Shown in pieces: positions 50,233 to 59,498 of a stretch of 64,000 nucleotides of DNA. Both the position numbers and the translations under genes were made by a program. The first letter of the stretch is position 1, and every line of letters starts with the position of its first letter. The notes beneath the pieces were generated by a model, which was given only the letters and a program-made list of their open reading frames with translations, was not told where the DNA came from and searched no databases. The DNA is from Pirellulales bacterium (GTDB taxonomy: Bacteria; Planctomycetota; Planctomycetia; Pirellulales; Lacipirellulaceae). The DNA lies in contig JAHBXQ010000003.1 in NCBI GenBank assembly GCA_019636345.1, forward strand, positions 496,001 through 560,000, written 5' to 3'.

Positions 50233-52014
50233 TCAGTTCGTCGCGCCCAGCGGCGGCGAGAACGACGCAGGCTGACGGACGACGGCCTCCTCGGCCGCGT
50301 CGAGTTCCTCGGCCAAGCTGCGATCGGGAAGTGCGGGCCACTGGAAGCGGGCTTGCAGCAGTCGCTCGTCGGGCCGACGCAATTCGGGGGGCATGTAGTC
50401 GGGGCTCGCCGGGTCGCCGTACTTCGAGGTCCGGCCGTACAGCGCTGCACGTTGGTTGCTGTACAGAAGCGTCCACGGCGGGTCGTCGCCGGAGGAGAGC
50501 TCCTCCATCAGCGGCGTGCAGGGCCGATAGGTCCGATCGACCAGCACCATGTCGGGGTTCATGTGGTCGAGCGCTCGGCGCACGTCGATCGGTCCGGAAC
50601 TCGGATCGCGGTAGCGGTGTCCCATCTGGTCGCCGACCAGAAAGTCGAACGTCATGTCGTGCAGTTCCTGCGGGTAACAGGTGCGACAGCGGCCGTCGAA
50701 GCTCACTTTGACGTCGGGGGCGAGCGCGGCGAGCGCGTACTGGGCCCAGTTGAAGTTCACGACCAGGTTTCCTTTCATCCGGCGGTCGACCATGAACTGC
50801 ATCACGTCGACTGGGTACCGGCTGCGATAGACGGGGAAGTCGCTCAGCCGATTGGCCAGGGCCCAGCTCTCGGCCGTGATCGCGACCAGCACCGCGGCGC
50901 CAAGCGCGCCGCGCAACCAGACCGGCGCAGCCTTGGCGCGCTCGGGGCGGCCGTCCGGCTTCGGTTCGCCCCGCAGGCGGGCCAGCGTCGACTGGACGTG
51001 CTCAGGAAGCCAGAACCCGCACATCAGCGCAAAGAATGCGACGTGTCGCAGGTGGAGCCACGACTGCCAACAGGTGAGCGCCAGGATCACGACATGCGTC
51101 CAGTCGCGCCGCCGCCGCGTGCCGACGAGGCTGACCAGCGCGACCAACTGCAGCGTAACGAACGGCGTGAAGACCGGGTTGCCCGGCACGGGCGCGGCCC
51201 ACTCGGAGATTTCCGGCCTGGGGAGCGACATGTCGTAGTACAGCCAGGTCAAGAGCCCCGCTCCGTAGGGGTTCACCAGCAGCGCCGCCAAACAGCTCAG
51301 TCCTGTCAGGGCGATTCCCGCCTGCGTCGGCCAACTCGCCCGACCGCGGATCGTCAAAAGCTCGATCATCCGGCCGATCAGCAGCACGCCGGCGACTCCG
51401 ACCCCCAGGGCGAACCCGCCGTGAGAGTTGACCCAGCCGATCACCAGCGCCGGCAGCGGCACGAGCCAGCCGAGCCGCACCTCCCCCGACGGGGCGCCGT
51501 CGCGCTGGTCGTGCATCCGGCAGAACGCCCGGTCGCAACACACCATGACCGCCGCGAACCAGGCGAAACTGAGGAGTTGCGGCCGCATGGGGAAGAAGGC
51601 TTGCAGCGCCTGGGCCACGAGCAACAGCAGCAACCAAGCGACGACCGGGTGGACGCCGCGCTTGGTCGCGACCCAGGCCATCGAGGCCAGGATCGCCAGA
51701 CCCCACAGGCACTTCACGACCAGCATGGGATAGACCCCCAAGCGGTCGAAGCCCCAGGCGAACGCCAGTTCGGCGAGATTCTCGTGGTTGATCCACGGGT
51801 AGCCTTCGGCCGTGAACGAGTGAGTCGTCGTTCGCGGCAGCTTGCCCTCGGCGATCCACTCCTGGCCGTAGCGGACATGGCCCCACAGGTCGGGGTCGAC
51901 GATGTTGATCGCCAACGGGATCGCGCAGCCGAGCACGAGCACGGCCAGAACGCCGATCTTGAGCAGCCGAGCGCCGGCGGCGCTCCCAGGCGCGAGCGAA
52001 TCGGTCGAGGGCAT
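50233..52014 (-). CDS. GT-C-like polytopic membrane protein
   Basis: A 593-residue protein with about 10-12 predicted helices in the first 400 residues and a soluble C-terminus. The first external loop contains DPDLWGHVRYGQ and WINHENLAELAF, resembling the acidic first-loop motif of GT-C transferases that use polyprenyl-phosphate sugars. VNSHGGFALGVG and the NPYGAGLLTWL segment recur in related membrane proteins of this phylum. The acceptor is unknown. It is 58 bp upstream of the GT2 gene on the same strand, so the two are probably one operon. Confidence 0.75.
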   Translation of the reverse strand: MPSTDSLAPGSAAGARLLKIGVLAVLVLGCAIPLAINIVDPDLWGHVRYGQEWIAEGKLPRTTTHSFTAEGYPWINHENLAELAFAWGFDRLGVYPMLVVKCLWGLAILASMAWVATKRGVHPVVAWLLLLLVAQALQAFFPMRPQLLSFAWFAAVMVCCDRAFCRMHDQRDGAPSGEVRLGWLVPLPALVIGWVNSHGGFALGVGVAGVLLIGRMIELLTIRGRASWPTQAGIALTGLSCLAALLVNPYGAGLLTWLYYDMSLPRPEISEWAAPVPGNPVFTPFVTLQLVALVSLVGTRRRRDWTHVVILALTCWQSWLHLRHVAFFALMCGFWLPEHVQSTLARLRGEPKPDGRPERAKAAPVWLRGALGAAVLVAITAESWALANRLSDFPVYRSRYPVDVMQFMVDRRMKGNLVVNFNWAQYALAALAPDVKVSFDGRCRTCYPQELHDMTFDFLVGDQMGHRYRDPSSGPIDVRRALDHMNPDMVLVDRTYRPCTPLMEELSSGDDPPWTLLYSNQRAALYGRTSKYGDPASPDYMPPELRRPDERLLQARFQWPALPDRSLAEELDAAEEAVVRQPASFSPPLGATN

Positions 52015-52596
52015 GGCGGGGGCGACCGCCGAAGCGCCGCGAGGGCGGGGCGATCGTCAGAGGGGGGCGGGACGGGGAGTCAGGCAAATTGCGTGCTTTG
52101 GGCGCAGTCCTACAACTCTACGCGCGCCGCAGAGTCGCGCCGGCAAGAAGCTCCCCATCCCCCCGCTGAGCCGGTTTTCGCAAACCCGCATAAACGGTAC
52201 GACGTGCAATACCGCTCGCCAGGGGCGTTCGTTCCTCGTCGCTCTCCGAACGCCGCGGACCTGCGGGTCGCCGGCGCTCGGTTCGCATGGGCCGAAAAAC
52301 GGGGCCTGCGTTTCGCGCTTGGCACGCGCGGGGGCTTTTGGTAGTTTTCCCGGACGCCGGTCGCGGAGCGGTCCTTCGTCACGTTGCGAAGGGCCCTCTG
52401 GCGTCCGGGTGCATGGCCTCGACCGCGGCATTGCAGCGAGCACGGCGTGTCTCTTCGCGACAAACCTTGGTACGGTCGGCTCAAAGGATGGGTCGGCCGC
52501 GGCAAAAGCATTTTGGCGGCTGCGAGCGACGGTATGCGCGACGCCGCGGGACCACGAATCACGACGACTCTCAGGCCGACACGGAAGGAGGCCTCT
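52015..52596. other. Divergent intergenic region with a structured element
   Basis: No gene is supported in 582 bases, though a frame in phase with rimI runs back to 52384. A two-tier stem-loop lies at 52349-52409. The ribosome-binding site of rimI (GGAAGGAGG) is at 52583-52591. Confidence 0.5.
52349..52409. other. Two-tier stem-loop (candidate structured RNA or attenuator)
   Basis: CCCGGACGCC (52349-52358) pairs perfectly with GGCGTCCGGG (52400-52409). Inside, CCTTCG (52373-52378) pairs with CGAAGG (52387-52392) around an eight-base loop. The element lies about 190 bases before rimI. It could be part of a long leader, a terminator of an antisense transcript, or a small RNA. No known family was recognised. 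Confidence 0.4.
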
Positions 52597-53118
52597 ATGA
52601 CTTTGCAGCCGACGCAACAGGTGCGAGTTCACATCCGCTGGATGATTCGCCGGGATATGGAAGACGTGCTCTCGATCGAGCGGCATAGCTTCGAGTTCCC
52701 CTGGTTCGAGGAAGACTTCATCCGCTGCTTGCGTCAGCGCAATTGCATCGGCATGGTCGCCGAGCATGGCGAGCGGGTCGTGGGGTTCATGATCTACGAG
52801 CTCCATAAGACGCGGCTCCATATCCTCAACTTTGCCGTGGCCCCCGAATTCCGCCGTCGCGGCGTCGGCCGGCAAATGGTCGACAAGCTTGTCTCGAAGC
52901 TCTCCAGCCAGCGTCGCACGCGGATCACGCTCGAGGTGCGCGAGACGAATCTCCCCGCCCAGTTGTTTTTCAAGCAACTCAGCTTCCGGGCGACGATGGT
53001 CCTGCGGTCGTTCTACGAAGACTCGCCCGAGGACGCGTACCTGATGCAGTTCCGCCACGTGGCGACCGATCTGCCCGCGATCGCGTCCGAGAACCGGATC
53101 GACCGCAAGGCGGGGTAG
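52597..53118 (+). CDS. rimI: Ribosomal protein S18 alanine N-acetyltransferase (RimI-like)
   Basis: A 173-residue GNAT acetyltransferase. ATG 52597 is preceded by a strong GGAAGGAGG site. The first helix region RDMEDVLSIERHSFEFPW is the RimI signature, and the acetyl-CoA loop is RRRGVGRQMVDKL (Q/RxxGxG/A). LEVRETNLPAQLFFKQLSF closes the fold. RimI acetylates the N-terminal alanine of ribosomal protein S18. It is not next to tsaB/tsaD as in many bacteria. A different GNAT substrate cannot be ruled out from sequence alone. Confidence 0.85.
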   Translation: MTLQPTQQVRVHIRWMIRRDMEDVLSIERHSFEFPWFEEDFIRCLRQRNCIGMVAEHGERVVGFMIYELHKTRLHILNFAVAPEFRRRGVGRQMVDKLVSKLSSQRRTRITLEVRETNLPAQLFFKQLSFRATMVLRSFYEDSPEDAYLMQFRHVATDLPAIASENRIDRKAG

Positions 53119-53329
53119 GGCGAGGGCGACTCGAAATTCGGAAACCCGAGGCGGCGACGGCGGCACGAATCCGCCGTTGGTCCGTTTGGGCCCTTCGGGT
53201 TTCGGGTTGGTTTCGGATTTCGAGTTGCGTTCTTTCGCGTCCCCGCGTCGTAACGCGCCGCCGAATTGCCCGCTTCGTCCCGTGAATTAGAATGGCGGGC
53301 AGGGGGCGAACTTCTCGGTCGGGCGCGTC

Positions 53330-54943
53330 ATGCAACTCTCGCGGATCGGACCCTTTGCGCTCGAAGCGCCTTTGGGCGGCTCGGCCGACAGCAACGTGCT
53401 GCGCGGCGTGCATGTCGAACGCGGCGTCTCGATGGCCGTCAAGCTGCTCCCCAGACGCGTCGTCGCCAACCCTCTGACCGCGGGAGGCGAGGAGCTTGTG
53501 GCCAGCGTCAAACGGCTCCAAAAAGCGGTCCATCCCGGGGTGGCGCGCTACTACGGCGGGGCCGTCGACAAGGGGCAGCCTTACTTGGCCCTGGAGCTTG
53601 TCGCCGGCGAGTCGCTGCGCGAGCTGCTCGATCGCCGCGGGCGGTTGCCGTGGGAGACGGTCGTCGATTTGGCAGACTCGATCTGCCGGGCTCTCGACGC
53701 GGCCCACCAAGCGGGGATCGTCCACCGCCGGCTGACCCCGCGGCGGGTGCTGCTCCCCGCGGCGGGAGGGATGAAACTGGTCGGTTTCGACTGCGTTTGG
53801 GCCGACGCCGACGACGTGGTCGGGCTGCGCTGCCCGATGGACGTAGCCCATTACCTGTCGCCGGAGCAGTTTCGCGGGCGACCCTCGGCCAATCTGCCGA
53901 CGTGCGATCTCTACAGCCTGGGAGTGATTCTGTACGAGTGCCTCGCGGGCGAGCTGCCGTGGTTGGCCGACTCGCCGGCGGCGCTCAAGGCGGCGCGGCG
54001 CGAGGCCCCGGCGCCGCGGGTGTCGGCCCGGGTGCTCGACTGTCCGGTCTGGCTCGACGTGCTGGTGGCGAAACTGCTGGCTCGCAAGCGGGCGGATCGG
54101 CTCCCCTCGGCCGAGGCGGCCGTCGCAGCGATCGCCAATGCGCGGCTCAAGCTGGCCGAAGGGACCGGCGCCGCCAAGCAGGCGTACGCCGGGAAGCAGG
54201 GAGCGCTCGCGATCGAAGGGGACCGCGAGGAGCTGCGCCGTATCCGTCGCAAGCAGGTCGCTCGCAAGCAGGACGACGCCCCGTTCTACGAGCGGGCGTG
54301 GTTTTTGGCCGCGGGGCTGGCGGCCATCCTCGGGGGCGGGGCGTGGGCCCTGTGGCCCCCCGGCGAGGCGGCGTTGTTCGCCAAGGCCGAGCCGCTGATG
54401 GCCTCGGACCGGTCGGTCGATCAGCGCCGGGCCGAGGAGTATCTCGACGAGTTGCTCCAGAGGTTCCCGGAGACCCAGCATCGCGCGGCGATCGAGGCGT
54501 TCCAATTGAAACGCGAGATGCGACAGGCCGAAGAGAGGATCAAGAACCTCCGGCGACTGGCTCGAGCCCCCGCGACCGAGGCCGAGCGGTTGTTCGCCGA
54601 GGCGTGGCAGTTCGAGCAGTTCGGCGATCGGCTGAGCGCCTGGCAGCGGTACGAGGGGCTTGTCACCGTGCTGAGCGGCAGCGGCGAGTTGTCGGATCGG
54701 GCGTTCGTCGAGCTCGCCAAACAGCGGATCGCCGAGATCCGCGACGACGCCAAGTCGCAGCAAGACTTGGCCGAGTTCGTCGCCGAACAATTGGAGCGGG
54801 CCCGCGATTTAGCTGACGACGGCCAGCGGCTGGCCGCTCGCGAAGTGCTGACCAGCGTGATCTCGATGTACGACGGCAACCAGGAACTCAAGTCGTTGGT
54901 CGAAGAGGCCCGCCGCCGGAAGGCGGATCTCGACGCTCGCTGA
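53330..54943 (+). CDS. Membrane-anchored Ser/Thr pseudokinase
   Basis: A 537-residue protein. Residues 5-270 have the protein-kinase fold: the ATP-lysine is kept in MAVKLL (K38), and SPEQF (APE motif) and DLYSLGV are present. The catalytic HRDLKPxN motif reads VHRRLTPRRVLL, so both the catalytic Asp and the metal-binding Asn are Arg, and DFG reads GFD. It therefore should not phosphorylate. A membrane helix (323-343) follows, then a C-terminal helical region (about 365-537) with TPR-like and coiled-coil features on the other side of the membrane. It probably works as a regulator or scaffold. It precedes the ABC exporter gene, 163 bp away. Confidence 0.85.
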   Translation: MQLSRIGPFALEAPLGGSADSNVLRGVHVERGVSMAVKLLPRRVVANPLTAGGEELVASVKRLQKAVHPGVARYYGGAVDKGQPYLALELVAGESLRELLDRRGRLPWETVVDLADSICRALDAAHQAGIVHRRLTPRRVLLPAAGGMKLVGFDCVWADADDVVGLRCPMDVAHYLSPEQFRGRPSANLPTCDLYSLGVILYECLAGELPWLADSPAALKAARREAPAPRVSARVLDCPVWLDVLVAKLLARKRADRLPSAEAAVAAIANARLKLAEGTGAAKQAYAGKQGALAIEGDREELRRIRRKQVARKQDDAPFYERAWFLAAGLAAILGGGAWALWPPGEAALFAKAEPLMASDRSVDQRRAEEYLDELLQRFPETQHRAAIEAFQLKREMRQAEERIKNLRRLARAPATEAERLFAEAWQFEQFGDRLSAWQRYEGLVTVLSGSGELSDRAFVELAKQRIAEIRDDAKSQQDLAEFVAEQLERARDLADDGQRLAAREVLTSVISMYDGNQELKSLVEEARRRKADLDAR

Positions 54944-55106
54944 AGCGAGGCTTCGGGACTTGGGGGATGGTTGCCGGGCTCGTCGGCCTTGGTCGGCCGG
55001 GGGCGATCTGATACAAGTTCGCGGCGCGCACGCTCCGTGCGCCGCGGCGCCAGCAATGCCGGCGCCGGCGTCGATTGTCCGCCGCGTCCGCACTCGCTCC
55101 GTTACG

Positions 55107-57101
55107 ATGAACAACTTCGGTCGGATTCTGCGTTTGTCGCTTCAGCATCGCATGACGGTGTTCATGTCGATGTTCTGTTCGCTAGCGGTGGCGATCCTCT
55201 GGGGAGGGAACATCACGGCGATCTATCCGGTGGTCGACGTGATCATGGTCGGCAAGAGCGTGCCGCAGTGGCTTGACGAAATGGCGGCCGAGAAGCGCCA
55301 GGAGATTGCCGAACTGCAGGTCGCGATGGCCCTGGCCGAAGCCCAAGCGGCCGAAGACCCCGACGACAAAGGCCGCTCGCAACGACATCTGGCCCGCTTG
55401 ACCGACAAGCAGGCTTACCTGCGGATGCGGCTGGCATTGTTCGAGCGGCTTTCTCCGCTGGCCCACAAGCACTTGCCGACGACCGCGTTTCAGACGCTGA
55501 TGGTCGTCTGCGCGGGGCTGGTGGCGGGGACGCTTCTGAAGAGCGTGTTTCGCATCGTCGGCACCTACGCCTCGGCCCGGTTGGGCGCGCTCACCGCGTT
55601 CGACGTTCGCAAGGAGTTCTATCGCCGTACGCTGCGGCTCGATCTGGCGACGATCCGCGAGACCTCTCCGGGCGAACTCATGGGGCGGTTCACCAACGAC
55701 GTCAACGCCGCCTCGACCGGGGTGTCCGCGGTGTTCGGCACGGTGCTGCGCGAGCCGCTGAAGATGCTCGTTTGCCTGGGAATCGCCGCGTGGATCAGTT
55801 GGCGGCTGTTTCTGATCACGGCGCTGATCGCACCGTTGGCCGGATATACGATTCACTGGCTCGCCAAGAGCTTGAAGCGGGCCAACCGGCGCGCCCTGCA
55901 GGGGATGGCAGACGTGTACGATCGGCTCGACGAGACCTTCACCGGCATCAAGGTCATCAAGGCGTTCACCGGCGAGTCGCGGGAGCGGAGCCGGTTTCAC
56001 CACGACTCGAAGCAGCTCTATCGCCGCACGATGCGGATCGCGTTCTACGACTCGCTGACCAGCCCCATGACCGAGCTGCTGGGCATCGTGATGATCATCG
56101 CCGTGGTGCTCGCCGGCGGATTTCTGGTGCTGAACCAACAGACGCACTTGTTCGGGCTGCGGATCAGCGAAGAGCCGCTGTCGCACGGGGCGCTGACGCT
56201 GTTCTACATGTCGCTGGCCGGGGCGAGCGATCCCCTCCGCCGCATGACCAGCGTGTTCAACAACGTCCAGCAGGGCGCCGCCGCGGCCGATCGGCTGTAC
56301 GAACTGATGGACCGCGAGTCGAAGATCGTCGAGCCGGCCGACCCGGTCCGTCTGCCGCGACCGGCGGGACGGATCGAATTCCTCGATGTGTCGTTCGCCT
56401 ACAAGCCGAATGAGCCGGTGTTGCAGCACGTGAAACTGGCGATCGAACCGGGCGAGACCGTGGCGATCGTCGGCCCCAACGGCTGCGGCAAGAGCACGCT
56501 GATGAACCTCGTGCCCCGGTTTTACGACCCGACTCGCGGCACGGTCGCGATCAGCGGCGTCGACCTGCGGGACGTCCGGCGCCGCGATCTGCGCGAGCGG
56601 ATCGGCATGGTCACGCAGGAGACGGTGCTGTTCGACGATACGGTCGAGGCGAACATCCGCTACGGCCGGCCCGAGGCCATGTTCGCGGAGATCGAGGAGG
56701 CAGCCCGCCGCGCCCACGCCGAACGATTCATCCTCGACAAACTGGCCGACGGCTACGCCACGAAGTGCGGCCCCGGCGGCAACCGGCTCAGCGGCGGCCA
56801 GCGTCAGCGAATCGCCCTGGCCCGCGCGATCCTCCGCGATCCCGAGATTCTCATCCTCGACGAGGCCACCAGCCAGATCGACGTCGAGAGCGAGCGGCTG
56901 ATTCACGAGGTCCTGAAGGAGTTCGTCAAGCCGCGGACTGCGCTGATGATCACCCATCGTCCTAGTACGCTGGAACTGGCCGACCGGATCGTCGTGATGG
57001 ACCACGGCCAGATCGTCGACTCGGGGAGCTTCGCGGACTTGGCGGCCCGGTGCGTGCTGTTCCGCCGGTTGGCGCACTTGGAACTGCGCGAGAGCGCGTG
57101 A
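55107..57101 (+). CDS. MsbA-like ABC exporter
   Basis: A 664-residue half-transporter with fused membrane and ATPase domains. The nucleotide-binding domain has Walker A GPNGCGKST, Q-loop MVTQETVLF, signature RLSGGQRQRIALARA, Walker B ILILDEAT and the switch His in ITHRPST. The membrane domain starts with a helix (about 15-45). Between helices 1 and 2 is a hydrophilic, helix-prone segment of about 75 residues (WLDEMAAEKRQEIAELQ onward) that MsbA lacks; normal MsbA is about 580. The segment probably lies outside the cytoplasm. A lipid or lipopolysaccharide-like substrate is likely. It follows the pseudokinase gene. Confidence 0.88.
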   Translation: MNNFGRILRLSLQHRMTVFMSMFCSLAVAILWGGNITAIYPVVDVIMVGKSVPQWLDEMAAEKRQEIAELQVAMALAEAQAAEDPDDKGRSQRHLARLTDKQAYLRMRLALFERLSPLAHKHLPTTAFQTLMVVCAGLVAGTLLKSVFRIVGTYASARLGALTAFDVRKEFYRRTLRLDLATIRETSPGELMGRFTNDVNAASTGVSAVFGTVLREPLKMLVCLGIAAWISWRLFLITALIAPLAGYTIHWLAKSLKRANRRALQGMADVYDRLDETFTGIKVIKAFTGESRERSRFHHDSKQLYRRTMRIAFYDSLTSPMTELLGIVMIIAVVLAGGFLVLNQQTHLFGLRISEEPLSHGALTLFYMSLAGASDPLRRMTSVFNNVQQGAAAADRLYELMDRESKIVEPADPVRLPRPAGRIEFLDVSFAYKPNEPVLQHVKLAIEPGETVAIVGPNGCGKSTLMNLVPRFYDPTRGTVAISGVDLRDVRRRDLRERIGMVTQETVLFDDTVEANIRYGRPEAMFAEIEEAARRAHAERFILDKLADGYATKCGPGGNRLSGGQRQRIALARAILRDPEILILDEATSQIDVESERLIHEVLKEFVKPRTALMITHRPSTLELADRIVVMDHGQIVDSGSFADLAARCVLFRRLAHLELRESA

Positions 57102-57377
57102 CGAAGGTCAGGGTTTCTATCCTGATACGGCGTCTGCGAGGGACCTGCCAGGCTCGAGGAACTGACGTATTCCGCTCAACCCGAAATCGAGCCTGCATCA
57201 AAGCACTAGGGCGAGTGGCCCCGCAAGCGCCGCTCGCCGGGGAGGGCTCCAGGCGCTATGATGGACTTTGAATCACGGTCCGCAGGCGAGGAGGCTGCAG
57301 TTCGCGGCGCGCGACTCCTTCTCGCTGTCATCGCTCCGCTGCCGCGTCGCGGTTAAGTGTCTTCCTCCCCCTTCGTT

Positions 57378-58244
57378 ATGCTCGATCTTCACGCCCAGCA
57401 CGAGCGGTCGTTTGAGGCCAATCGTTTCGTCTACCCGGTGCTGAGCCGACGGTCGCGGGGGATTTCGATTGGGGTGAATCTTAATCCCGACAAGGTCTGC
57501 AACTTCGACTGCATTTACTGCCAGGTCGATCGCACGCGGCAGAGCGAGACGCGGTTCGTCGAGACCGACGCCCTGTTGGCCGAGTTGGGGGAGATGCTCG
57601 ACGCGGTCGCCTCGGGCGAGATCTTCGCCGTCGAGAAGTTTCGCGACACGCCCCCCGAATTGCGGCGATTGAACGACATGGCGTTCTCGGGAGACGGCGA
57701 GCCGACGACTTATCGCAACTTCGACGAGTTGATCGAAGCGTGCGCCCGGCTCAAGCGCCAGCGCGGTCTCGACGACGTGAAGATGGTCCTCATCACCAAC
57801 GCCAGCATGTTCCATCGTCCGCACGTGCGGCGGGGACTCGATATCCTCGACGCGAACAACGGCGAGATCTGGGCCAAGCTGGAGGCGGGGACCGAGGCCT
57901 ACTTTCAGCTCGTCGACCGCACGCCGATTAAGCTCGCCCAGGTCGTGGAGAATATTGCGACCGCGGCCCGCGCGCGGCCCCTGGTGATTCAGTCGCTGTT
58001 CATGCGGGTGGCCGGCCAGGCGCCCCCGGCGGAGGAACTGGCCGCGTTCTGCGACCGACTGTCGGAGATTACGGCCGCGGGGGGGCGGATCAAGTTGGTG
58101 CAGGTCTACACCGTGGCCCGGCGCCCTGCGGAGGAGTACGTCGCCCCGCTCGCTGACGCCGAGGTCGACGCGATCGTCGCGTTGGTCCGCGCTCGCACGG
58201 GGCTGGCGGCCGAACCGTTCTACGGCGGCTCGACGGGGGATTGA
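57378..58244 (+). CDS. Radical SAM protein of unknown substrate
   Basis: A 288-residue radical SAM enzyme; an upstream in-frame GTG at 57357 would add seven residues. The cluster triad is CNFDCIYC near residue 41, preceded by SRRSRGISIGVNLNPDKV, a motif arrangement like the COG0731 (wyosine-type) Fe-S oxidoreductases. FSGDGEPTTYRNFDEL and LITNASMFHRPHVRRGL are the typical SAM-binding and strand motifs. The substrate is unknown. It converges with the terpene-cyclase-like gene across a palindromic repeat. Confidence 0.85.
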   Translation: MLDLHAQHERSFEANRFVYPVLSRRSRGISIGVNLNPDKVCNFDCIYCQVDRTRQSETRFVETDALLAELGEMLDAVASGEIFAVEKFRDTPPELRRLNDMAFSGDGEPTTYRNFDELIEACARLKRQRGLDDVKMVLITNASMFHRPHVRRGLDILDANNGEIWAKLEAGTEAYFQLVDRTPIKLAQVVENIATAARARPLVIQSLFMRVAGQAPPAEELAAFCDRLSEITAAGGRIKLVQVYTVARRPAEEYVAPLADAEVDAIVALVRARTGLAAEPFYGGSTGD

Positions 58245-58287
58245 GCGGCGCGTGTCGGCAGGGATCCGCCGGACGCGGGGTGGCGGG

Positions 58288-58355
58288 GTGGCTGGGGTCG
58301 CAGCGCAGCCCCCAGTTGCGTCTCTGGGGGCTCGCTGCGCTCGACCCCAGCTGCC
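58288..58355. repeat. Palindromic repeat between convergent genes (GGCTGGGGTCG family)
   Basis: GTGGCTGGGGTCGCAGC and following bases (58288-58314) fold back on CTGGGGGCTCGCTGCGCTCG and following bases (58324-58355). The loop is nine bases. Its position between the stops of two convergent genes suits a bidirectional terminator. It is the compact form of the repeat also seen at 14061 and inside the MITEs. Confidence 0.75.
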
Positions 58356-58379
58356 GCCCGTCGTCGTTCTCACTCGCGA

Positions 58380-59498
58380 TCACTCCCGGCAGTGAGCGAG
58401 CGCCATCAGGGCGTACCCCGTGACGAGGTTCGGGTCCCCTTCGAGCCAACGATCGGCGTCGTTGAACCAACTGCCGTCGGGGTGCTGCCGCTCGGCGAGG
58501 GCGGCGGTAAGATCGGATCGCCAGTCGTGCACCGTCCCGGCGTCATCGACGAAGGTCGGCTCGCCGTACGCGGCCAGCGCCTTGGCGAGGGTGTGGTAGT
58601 AGTAGTACAGCCCCTGCAGCCCCATGCCGGGGTTTTCCTCGAGCGTATAGTGCTTGGCCAGCCACGCGACGGCCGCCCTGACCCGCGGGTCGTTGCGATC
58701 GACGCCGGCGTAGAGCATGCTCTTGAGCCCCTGATAGGTCATCGAGCCGTAGCTGCGCAGCCCGCCGTTGGGGAGCGAACCCGCTTGGCTCGACCCGCCG
58801 GCGGCGATGGTGTAGTAAAACCCCCCGTCGGGGTTCAGCGCCGGGAACTGCGACGTGTTGTGTTCGCTTTCCAGGTTCTGGCACTTCGAGACGAAGGCCA
58901 GGAGCCGCTGCATCGATTCTTCGTCGTCGTCCGTCTGGAGCACCTTGAGCGCCTCGGCTGCGAACGCGGTGTTCGACAGGTCGGGCCGTTTGTGGCTGCC
59001 GTAGCCGAAGCCGCCGTAGCTGTCGCTCGACGGGTCGTGCCCCTCGCCATCGTCCCATTGCAGGTCCTTGAGAAACTGCTTGGCGGCGTCGAGTTGCTTG
59101 GCGAATCGGCCGTCCTTGTTCGCCGCCGCCAGGGCCATGATCGACAAGCACGTTTCATAGTTGCGGTGGTTCGAGTCGCGCTGGTAAATGCCGCCGTCGG
59201 GCTGCACCGACTTCAGCACGAAGGCGAGCGCCTTGGCGACCGTCGGGTCGTCGGGGCTACGGCCGTTCTCCAGCATCCCCGCCGCGACGAGCGCAGTGAC
59301 GGCGGGGCCGGTTTGGGGGGTGAACGAACCGTCGGGTTGCTGGGCGCCGCGGAGAAAGGCGACGGCCTTGTCGACCATCTCGCCCCGGGTCGCGACGGAA
59401 GGTGCGCTCGGCGTCGTTTCGGCCGCGTCCGCCCAAGCGATCGAGATCAAGGACAGCCCAAAAACGGAAGCGACCGAGAGTCGCGACATACGGAACAT
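58380..59498 (-). CDS. Secreted terpene-cyclase/prenyltransferase-like repeat protein
   Basis: A 372-residue protein. ATG 59498 gives a signal peptide (MFRMSRLSVASVFGLSLISIAWADA). The mature chain is built of alpha-alpha repeats similar to squalene-hopene cyclase and prenyltransferase beta subunits: AVAFLRGAQQPDGSFTP, LKSVQPDGGIY, SYGGFGYGSHKR, PALNPDGGFYYT and ERQHPDGSWFND. The DxDD catalytic motif of cyclases was not found, so a binding or structural role outside the cytoplasm is more likely. Such exported PFTB-type proteins are common in planctomycetes. It converges with the radical SAM gene. Confidence 0.83.
   Translation of the reverse strand: MFRMSRLSVASVFGLSLISIAWADAAETTPSAPSVATRGEMVDKAVAFLRGAQQPDGSFTPQTGPAVTALVAAGMLENGRSPDDPTVAKALAFVLKSVQPDGGIYQRDSNHRNYETCLSIMALAAANKDGRFAKQLDAAKQFLKDLQWDDGEGHDPSSDSYGGFGYGSHKRPDLSNTAFAAEALKVLQTDDDEESMQRLLAFVSKCQNLESEHNTSQFPALNPDGGFYYTIAAGGSSQAGSLPNGGLRSYGSMTYQGLKSMLYAGVDRNDPRVRAAVAWLAKHYTLEENPGMGLQGLYYYYHTLAKALAAYGEPTFVDDAGTVHDWRSDLTAALAERQHPDGSWFNDADRWLEGDPNLVTGYALMALAHCRE

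Noticed and set aside
58380-59498. Squalene-hopene cyclase assignment
   Set aside because: Alpha-alpha repeats are similar, but the DxDD catalytic motif was not seen and a signal peptide is present.
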